A stretch of DNA of 10,324 nt from assembly GCA_900766945.1 (NCBI GenBank), contig CAAFXD010000073.1, positions 1-10,324 of the forward strand. The letters are read 5' to 3'. A program made the translations under genes and the position numbers. The stretch is from Clostridia bacterium (GTDB taxonomy: Bacteria > Bacillota > Clostridia > Oscillospirales > Acutalibacteraceae). Position 1 is the stretch's first letter; every line of letters begins with the position of its first letter. Positions 5,803-10,324 of the stretch are shown piece by piece. The notes beneath the pieces are model-generated. The model ran no database searches. It was not told the DNA's origin and saw nothing but the letters and a program-made list of their open reading frames with translations.

Positions 5803-7566
5803 TTACGAATTTTGGAACAATTTTAAAAAGTCATCGTCGGAAAGGTCGGCAGGCGAAGCACGCTCAGCCTTATTTTTTTCCTCCGCAAGGACTTTTATGC
5901 AATCGCGGCATTCCGAAAGCGTATCGGCAAGCTGCGGAATCAGGGTTTGAATGTGCGCAACCGCGCCCAATTCCTCCCCGCGAAACTCCCCGTTCCAAAC
6001 GGACGGTGAAAAATCCACGCCCCGTTCGATGCTCGAAACAATGCTTTGAAACACGCGGCGGTTAAACGCGGTTACAAAATCATCGGGCGAAATTTCCGAT
6101 TGCAAGATTTTGTAAAATTCGGGATTGTGTATCAGCGATGCGCACAGCATTTCCTCCGCTTTCGCGGCGCGCAAATGCTTTTCGCGCTCGGGATTTGCCG
6201 TATTCACCGTCTTTTCGGCGGTGCGCTCGTTTTCACGCACCGACCGCAAAACACGGCTTTGCTGTTGGCGCGCATTGCGGCGATACACCTGTTTGGTTTG
6301 CAGAATAATGGCGTCCTTTGCCACGCCGAGTTCCTCGGAAAGGCGTGTAGCATAAATATCGAGTTGGGTCGGATTTTTCAGCGTTGCCAAAATCGTGCAA
6401 GCCGCCTCCAAAAAACGGGATTTGCCGTCAGAAGTAGAAAGGTCTAATCCGTCCCGCGCACGCAAAAGACGATATTCCACATCGTTCGCCGCGCCCTCTA
6501 ACAGAGATTTAAAGCGCTCGGCACCGAATGTTTTAATGATTTCGTCGGGGTCTTTGCCGCCCTGCATACGAATGACCTTGACGCGCAAAGTGGTTTTGGA
6601 AAAGAGCGCGAGCGCCTTACGCGCCGCCTTTTGCCCTGCCTCGTCGTTATCGTAACAAAGGTAAATTTCGCTTGCATACCGCGACAGAAGGGCGGCTTGC
6701 TGTTCGGTAAGCGCCGTGCCCAAGCCCGCCACAGCATTGTCAAATCCCGCCTGGTGCAGGGAAATCACATCCATATTCCCCTCGCACAAAATCAGCGCAT
6801 CGGTATTGCTCTTTTTGGCGAAATTCAAAGCGAAGATATTTTCGCCTTTTTTATAGATTAACGTATCACTCGTATTGACATATTTCCGCTGGGCGTCGGC
6901 GGTGACGGCTCTGCCGCTGAACGCCAACACATTGCCGCGCAAATCAATCACGGGGAACATAACACGCTCGACAAAGGCATCGTAATAGTGCTTTTTCTCA
7001 TTTTTCACGCTCATACGCAAGAGATTTGCTTCATACAGTTCCAAATCCGTAAAGCCTTGCGCGTGCATATAGTTGCGAAGCGCGTCCCAGCTTTTGGGCG
7101 CATAGCCTAAGCCGAATTTCCGAATAGTCGCGTCGGTAAGCCCGCGGTCATGCAAATACCGCAAGCCCTGTGCACCCGTTTCGCTGTATAAAACGGTATG
7201 GAAAAAGCGCGCCGCCAAGCGGTTCGCCTCATACATACGGCGGCGTTTTTCGTATAAATCGGAATTAAAATTGTCCTGCGGAACGGCAAGCCCTACTTTG
7301 TCGGCAAGATAGCGCACCGCCTCGACATAATCCAAATTTTCAATGTTCTTAATAAATGTAACCGCATCGCCGCCGCTGCCGCAACCGAAGCAATAATAGG
7401 ATTGCGTTTCGGGATAAACGGTAAAGGACGGTGTTTTTTCATTGTGAAACGGGCACAACCCCGTTAAAAGACGACCGCGGCGCTTTAAGGTTACATACGG
7501 CGAAATCGTGCTTTCAATATCGGCGCGGGAACGCAGTTCCTGCAAAAAAGCTTCATCAAACGCCAA
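5803..7566 (-). CDS. dnaG: DNA primase
   Basis: This 587-residue primase makes the RNA primers for chromosome replication, acting with the DnaB-type helicase. The zinc-binding domain at the N-terminus has C38, H41, C59 and C62 in CPFHNEKTPSF and YYCFGCG. The catalytic core contains RNA-polymerase motifs around 195-235 (FPVIDLRGNVLAFSGR), then a Toprim domain with E262 in CEGNMDVI and D306/D308 in CYDNDEAG, and GGKDPDE at 337. The less conserved C-terminal part (about 440-587) corresponds to the helicase-binding domain. The start is TTG at 7566: GAGGTGA lies 6 nt upstream, an in-frame TGA stands three codons before it, and the first internal Met (111) would remove the zinc domain. The ribosome binding site lies in a small hairpin. 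The gene is 35 nt after dgt and just upstream of rpoD. Confidence 0.97.
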   Translation of the reverse strand: MAFDEAFLQELRSRADIESTISPYVTLKRRGRLLTGLCPFHNEKTPSFTVYPETQSYYCFGCGSGGDAVTFIKNIENLDYVEAVRYLADKVGLAVPQDNFNSDLYEKRRRMYEANRLAARFFHTVLYSETGAQGLRYLHDRGLTDATIRKFGLGYAPKSWDALRNYMHAQGFTDLELYEANLLRMSVKNEKKHYYDAFVERVMFPVIDLRGNVLAFSGRAVTADAQRKYVNTSDTLIYKKGENIFALNFAKKSNTDALILCEGNMDVISLHQAGFDNAVAGLGTALTEQQAALLSRYASEIYLCYDNDEAGQKAARKALALFSKTTLRVKVIRMQGGKDPDEIIKTFGAERFKSLLEGAANDVEYRLLRARDGLDLSTSDGKSRFLEAACTILATLKNPTQLDIYATRLSEELGVAKDAIILQTKQVYRRNARQQQSRVLRSVRENERTAEKTVNTANPEREKHLRAAKAEEMLCASLIHNPEFYKILQSEISPDDFVTAFNRRVFQSIVSSIERGVDFSPSVWNGEFRGEELGAVAHIQTLIPQLADTLSECRDCIKVLAEEKNKAERASPADLSDDDFLKLFQNS

Positions 7567-7567
7567 C

Positions 7568-7580
7568 CGAGGTCACCTCA
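7568..7580 (-). promoter_or_regulatory. dnaG ribosome binding site inside a short hairpin
   Basis: On the minus strand the dnaG ribosome binding site GAGG is followed by TGA and CCTC, so GAGG-TGA-CCTC can fold into a 4-bp G/C-rich hairpin, extended by a T-G wobble pair. The stem would hide the ribosome binding site of a gene that also uses the weak start TTG. Whether it forms during translation is inference. Confidence 0.5.
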
Positions 7581-7601
7581 CTTCTCAAAACGGTAAGCAT
7601 C

Positions 7602-8615
7602 TTAATATAAACCTTTTTCAATCCAGGCTTTCGGAATAAAAATCCGATGGTATACACTTAATACATAACTGTCGGACATTCCGGTCACATAATCGCACGC
7701 GGCGCGCTCAGCACCCTCGGAAATCGTGGTTTGCCAAAACGAGGACGGCAATTCGTTGGGGTGCTCGGCATAATAGCCGTACAGGCTTTTAATGAGGGCT
7801 TCGGCTTTGCTCTCCTCCCCTTTGCAGACGGGATTGGTGTAAACGCTTTTGAACATAAAGCGGTTGAGTTCCGCAAACGCCTCGGCAACCTCCAAAGACA
7901 GCGTAATATCCTCTGTGCTGTTTTCAATGACGGAATGCACCAGGGTGTTAATGCGTTTGGATTTCGTGTCGCCCAAGGTTTCGCGGACATCCAGCGGAAT
8001 ATCCGATTCCCGCATCACGCCCGCACGGACGGCGTCGTCAATATCGTGGTTGAGGTAGGCAATTTTGTCCGCAATTTTGACAATTCTGCCCTCTAAGGTA
8101 TCCGCCTCTTTGCCGCAGGTATGGCAAACGATACCGTCGCGCACCTCATAGGTTAAGTTTAAGCCCTTGCCGCCGTTTTCGAGCTTGTCCACCACGCGCA
8201 GGCTTTGGTCATAATGGCGAAAGCCGCCGGGGAACACCTCGTCAAGCGCGCGCTCGCCCGCGTGGCCGAAGGGCGTATGCCCCAAATCGTGGCCGAGGGC
8301 AATCGCTTCGGTCAAATCCTCGTTTAAGCGCATGGAACGCGCAATGGTGCGCGCAATTTGCGACACCTCCAAGGTGTGCGTTAAGCGCGTGCGGTAATGG
8401 TCGCCCTCGGGCGACAAAAAGACCTGTGTTTTGTGTTTTAAGCGGCGAAACGCATTGCAATGCAAAATACGGTCGCGGTCGCGCTGAAAGGGCGTACGCA
8501 AATCGCACACCGGTTCGGGGCGGTCTCTGCCCTTCGTATTTTCGGACAGGCACGCCAAAGGAGAAAGCGTTTCTTTTTCGATTTTCATTGTGGTTTCGCG
8601 TACACTTTCGCCCAC
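7602..8615 (-). CDS. dgt: dGTP triphosphohydrolase-like HD-domain protein
   Basis: This 337-residue HD-superfamily phosphohydrolase is expected to cut dNTPs into the deoxynucleoside and triphosphate, trimming dNTP pools. The family signature NAFRRLKHKTQVF (about 54-66) is followed by HYRTRLTHTLEVSQIAR with metal ligand H80 and then GHDLGHTPFGH with H109/D110; the last HD aspartate is in VKIADKIAYLNHDIDDA. Length and motifs fit the dGTPase-like type 2 group common in Firmicutes. The substrate cannot be told from sequence. I choose GTG 8615, since AAGGCGGTGA, nearly a perfect ribosome binding site, lies at ideal distance. The alternatives are GTG 8624, too close to that site, and ATG 8588, which has no good site but matches where many relatives begin. 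It lies 49 nt after yigZ and 35 nt before dnaG, the gene order usual in clostridia. Confidence 0.92.
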   Translation of the reverse strand: MGESVRETTMKIEKETLSPLACLSENTKGRDRPEPVCDLRTPFQRDRDRILHCNAFRRLKHKTQVFLSPEGDHYRTRLTHTLEVSQIARTIARSMRLNEDLTEAIALGHDLGHTPFGHAGERALDEVFPGGFRHYDQSLRVVDKLENGGKGLNLTYEVRDGIVCHTCGKEADTLEGRIVKIADKIAYLNHDIDDAVRAGVMRESDIPLDVRETLGDTKSKRINTLVHSVIENSTEDITLSLEVAEAFAELNRFMFKSVYTNPVCKGEESKAEALIKSLYGYYAEHPNELPSSFWQTTISEGAERAACDYVTGMSDSYVLSVYHRIFIPKAWIEKGLY

Positions 8616-8664
8616 TGTTTTCACCGCCTTTATCTATTTATACGCATAAAAAATGGGTTTCCCT

Positions 8665-9282
8665 TTATTTTTCGGCAAATTTCTCGCCGATTTTTTGCGG
8701 GCGTACCTGACCGCCCGAAAAATCAAAGATTTTATTGCAAAAATCCGCTTCCAAAGCGCTGTCGATACTGAGCGTCAGGCACACTTTTTCGGAAAAATCG
8801 GTATCTAAAATTTTTGCCGCGGTTTTTTCAAGATACGGCAGAAGTTTTGCATAAAACGGGTAATCGACCGAGAGCGTTAGGATAGAGCAAAGCCCCATGG
8901 TGATGATTTCGCCCGCCGCCAGCGCCAAATGCGCCGCATGGGAATAGGCGCGCACCAAGCCCCCGCCGCCGAGCAGTATTCCGCCGAAATAGCGCGTGAC
9001 AACCACGGCGACATCGACAACACCCGATTTTTCGAGCACATCCAAGGTCGGCACGCCCGCCGTGCCCTGCGGCTCGCCGTCGTCGGAATAACGCTTGACA
9101 TTGCCGTCACGCAGAATATAGGCGTAGACATTGTGTTTTGCATCCCAATGCTTTTTTTGAATTTCCGCAACAAACGCGGTTGCCTCCTCCACCGTTTGCA
9201 CAGGGCGCACATAGCCGATAAAGCGCGAGCGTTTCTCGGTGAATTCGTCACTTGCGCTGTGTTTGACGGTTTTGTACTCCAA
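8665..9282 (-). CDS. yigZ: YigZ/IMPACT family protein
   Basis: This 205-residue protein of the conserved YigZ/YvyE (UPF0029, Impact) family has an unsettled biochemical role, perhaps in translation or nucleic-acid binding by analogy with eukaryotic IMPACT. The Impact domain covers about 1-125, with SRFIGYV at 19-25, the strong family motif SDDGEPQGTAGVP (66-78) and VVVTRYFGGILLGGGGLVRAY (93-113). The C-terminal part (about 137-205) fits the small ferredoxin-like DUF1949 domain. The start is TTG at 9282, preceded by GAGGTG at 6 nt, and the family usually begins at this point. It is the first gene of the run to rpoD and lies just behind the rpmE terminator, with no obvious promoter of its own. 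Confidence 0.93.
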   Translation of the reverse strand: MEYKTVKHSASDEFTEKRSRFIGYVRPVQTVEEATAFVAEIQKKHWDAKHNVYAYILRDGNVKRYSDDGEPQGTAGVPTLDVLEKSGVVDVAVVVTRYFGGILLGGGGLVRAYSHAAHLALAAGEIITMGLCSILTLSVDYPFYAKLLPYLEKTAAKILDTDFSEKVCLTLSIDSALEADFCNKIFDFSGGQVRPQKIGEKFAEK

Positions 9283-9296
9283 AGTCTACACCTCTC

Positions 9297-9311
9297 TTTC
9301 AAAATTTGAAA
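9297..9311. repeat. 15-nt perfect palindrome before yigZ
   Basis: TTTCAAA-A-TTTGAAA reads the same on both strands around 9304. It lies between the rpmE terminator and the yigZ ribosome binding site. It could be an operator, but so AT-rich a palindrome may be chance. Confidence 0.35.
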
Positions 9312-9316
9312 AGCAC

Positions 9317-9347
9317 AAAAAAAGCGGCACAAACCGTACCGCTTTTT
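9317..9347 (-). terminator. intrinsic terminator after rpmE
   Basis: On the minus strand AAAAAGCGGTAC pairs with GTGCCGCTTTTT (12 bp including one G-U wobble) around a 5-nt loop, and the stem runs into seven T. It lies 11 nt beyond the rpmE stop. It separates rpmE from yigZ, which starts only about 35 nt further on. Confidence 0.88.
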
Positions 9348-9358
9348 GCTTTGCAAAC

Positions 9359-9565
9359 TTATTTTGCGTTGATGTTGAATCTCTTGTTGAAACGGTCTAC
9401 ACGCCCGCCGGTGTCAACCAACTTTTGTTTGCCGGTGAAGAACGGATGGCAGTTGGAGCAAATATCCACACGCAGGTTTTCTTTGGTGGAGCGGGTTTCA
9501 AACTCAGCGCCGCAAGCGCATTTAACGGTAGTCGTTTTGTATTCGGGATGAATTCCCTGTTTCAT
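9359..9565 (-). CDS. rpmE: 50S ribosomal protein L31, zinc-binding form
   Basis: This 68-residue protein of the large ribosomal subunit sits at the bridge between subunits. MKQGIHPEY at the start and FFTGKQKLVDTGGRVDRFNKRF near the end are typical. C16, C18, C36 and C39 form the zinc site, so this is the zinc-containing C+ form, also a zinc store in some bacteria. The ATG at 9565 is chosen since family members begin MKxGIHP and GAGGTGA lies upstream at 6 nt; another in-frame ATG at 9571 directly abuts that site. It has its own promoter and terminator, so it is transcribed mostly as a single gene. The alternative zinc-free paralogue is not in the window. Confidence 0.97.
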   Translation of the reverse strand: MKQGIHPEYKTTTVKCACGAEFETRSTKENLRVDICSNCHPFFTGKQKLVDTGGRVDRFNKRFNINAK

Positions 9566-9607
9566 TGTCATTCACCTCTTTCGGTATCCTTTATAACAGC
9601 GTTAGCA

Positions 9608-9636
9608 ATTTTAACACATCACAGGTAAAAATGCAA
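9608..9636 (-). promoter_or_regulatory. sigma-A promoter of rpmE
   Basis: On the minus strand TTGCAT (9631-9636) is followed after exactly 17 bp by TAAAAT (9608-9613). Transcription would start near 9601, giving a leader of about 36 nt with the AAAGAGGTGA ribosome binding site. No zinc-regulator (Zur) box was recognised. Confidence 0.75.
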
Positions 9637-9731
9637 GTGTTTTTTTCAAATCGGGCGGAAATATTTAAAATGTTTGCAGAGATTGCGAAAAAAGACACAC
9701 AAACGCCGTATAAAGACGGGCAAAATACAAA

Positions 9732-10324
9732 TTACAGTGTTCTTGCGCCCGACGCAACCTGCAAAATCCAGCGGGCGTCCACAGCATTGACTTTGCCGTC
9801 GCCGTTGACATCTGCCGCGGCGGTTTGGGTGGCGTCAAATGTGCGTGCGCCCGATGCCGCCTGTAATACCCAACGGGCATCCACCGCGTTGATTTTGTCG
9901 TCGCCGTTTACATCGCCCGGGGTAACGCCTAACGATTCCGTTGTCACCACATATTTGCTAAAATGGTCGGTGGTGAACACCATATATCCATTTTGATACT
10001 GCGCATGCATATCCGTCAATTTCCCGTTTGCTTCTTCACGATATACTTTGCACTGCGTGCCATCCATACCGGCGGGCACGGGGATTTTTACCGTTACCGC
10101 ACTTGCAGGCTGTACGATTTCGTCATTTACGGTTAATGTAATATCGTATATAATTGTGTTTTCTTCGGCTGACAGTTTTTCTACATTTAATACCGTGTTT
10201 TCGGCCGGCAAGTTTTCGGGCGGGAACGAAACGGAAATATCCGTTTCATCATTTTTCACCAAATCCAATGCGATAAAGGTGTACCCATTGTTTTGTGCAA
10301 AGGTTTCGGCATCGGACCCGGTAT
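9732..10324 (-). CDS. dockerin-repeat protein, C-terminal part (cut by right edge)
   Basis: The frame is open to the right edge, so the real start and any signal peptide lie outside. The visible 196 residues begin TGSDAETFAQNNGYTFIAL, continue with a strand-rich, Ig-like looking stretch (VTVKIPVPAGMDGTQCKVYR, then YMVFTTDHFSKYVV) and end in two dockerin-type repeats. Such proteins in Ruminococcaceae and other clostridia are secreted or surface-bound, and dockerins can dock onto cohesins. The catalytic or binding part upstream is unknown. The stop codon follows the second repeat after LQVASGARTL. No clear terminator follows: a short imperfect hairpin near 9705-9722 is the only candidate. The gene seems unrelated to rpmE downstream. 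Confidence 0.85.
   Translation of the reverse strand, partial: TGSDAETFAQNNGYTFIALDLVKNDETDISVSFPPENLPAENTVLNVEKLSAEENTIIYDITLTVNDEIVQPASAVTVKIPVPAGMDGTQCKVYREEANGKLTDMHAQYQNGYMVFTTDHFSKYVVTTESLGVTPGDVNGDDKINAVDARWVLQAASGARTFDATQTAAADVNGDGKVNAVDARWILQVASGARTL
9735..9917 (-). repeat. two tandem dockerin calcium-binding repeats
   Basis: Two 27-residue copies, coded by 9837-9917 and 9735-9815 and separated by 7 residues, share the pattern xDVNGDxKxNAVDARWxLQxASGART. Asp and Asn at positions 1, 3, 5 and 12 of the loop fit calcium binding (F-hand). Positions 10-11 are Ala-Val instead of the Ser/Thr pair of classical cellulosomal type I dockerins, closer to Ruminococcus-like forms. The pair as a whole makes one dockerin module. 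Confidence 0.88.

Noticed and set aside
5340..6065. Plus-strand 241-residue open frame opposite rpoD and dnaG
   Set aside because: Serine-rich low-complexity translation of the antisense strand of two certain genes.
8616..8660. Promoter or terminator between yigZ and dgt
   Set aside because: A TATAAA occurs on the minus strand but no -35 stands at proper spacing; the GGG-AAA-CCC hairpin before a T run has only 3 firm base pairs.
9700..9725. Terminator after the dockerin gene
   Set aside because: The hairpin near GCCCGT/ACGGC has about five pairs with a bulge, and the T run starts about 9 nt later, so it is too weak to call.
1..10324. CRISPR array, insertion sequence, tRNA, rRNA, phage or defence genes
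   Set aside because: No regularly spaced repeats, transposase or integrase motifs, tRNA cloverleaf or rRNA signature was seen on either strand; almost all sequence is covered by housekeeping genes.

Overview
The window looks like ordinary chromosome from an anaerobic Gram-positive bacterium of the class Clostridia, probably a gut or rumen Oscillospirales/Ruminococcaceae-type organism. The reasons are strong AGGAGG-like ribosome binding sites with several TTG/GTG starts, an HPr kinase/phosphorylase gene, a class III (oxygen-sensitive) ribonucleotide reductase, the gene order yigZ-dgt-dnaG-rpoD typical of clostridia, and a secreted-type protein ending in dockerin repeats. Family assignments come from reading the sequences; no database search was run. 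I see no mobile element, CRISPR array, tRNA or rRNA.

Layout from left to right. Positions 1-417 (minus) hold the N-terminal part of hprK, cut by the left edge, with a very good sigma-A promoter. Divergent from it is a 177-residue protein of unknown function (591-1124, plus, the only plus-strand gene), closed by a strong terminator hairpin. Next comes a minus-strand DNA-precursor operon, nrdD-nrdG-dCMP deaminase (4404 down to 1174). NrdD and NrdG make deoxyribonucleotides without oxygen, and the deaminase turns dCMP into dUMP for dTTP synthesis. Its promoter carries two NrdR-box-like elements with centres 32 bp apart, so repression by NrdR is likely.

A second minus-strand cluster follows: yigZ (IMPACT family), dgt-like dNTP triphosphohydrolase, dnaG primase and rpoD (the housekeeping sigma factor), ending in a clean intrinsic terminator. 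Upstream is rpmE (ribosomal protein L31) with its own promoter and terminator. No convincing promoter is visible between the rpmE terminator and yigZ, so the sigma-factor cluster may depend partly on read-through or on promoters inside genes. The right edge holds the C-terminal part of a probable extracellular protein with two dockerin-type calcium-binding repeats.

The window therefore joins dNTP synthesis, dNTP hydrolysis, priming of replication and the main sigma factor in about 8 kb. I did not find a clear new system. The best leads are the unknown protein beside hprK, the multi-copy operator upstream of nrdD, and a small hairpin that could hide the dnaG ribosome binding site.
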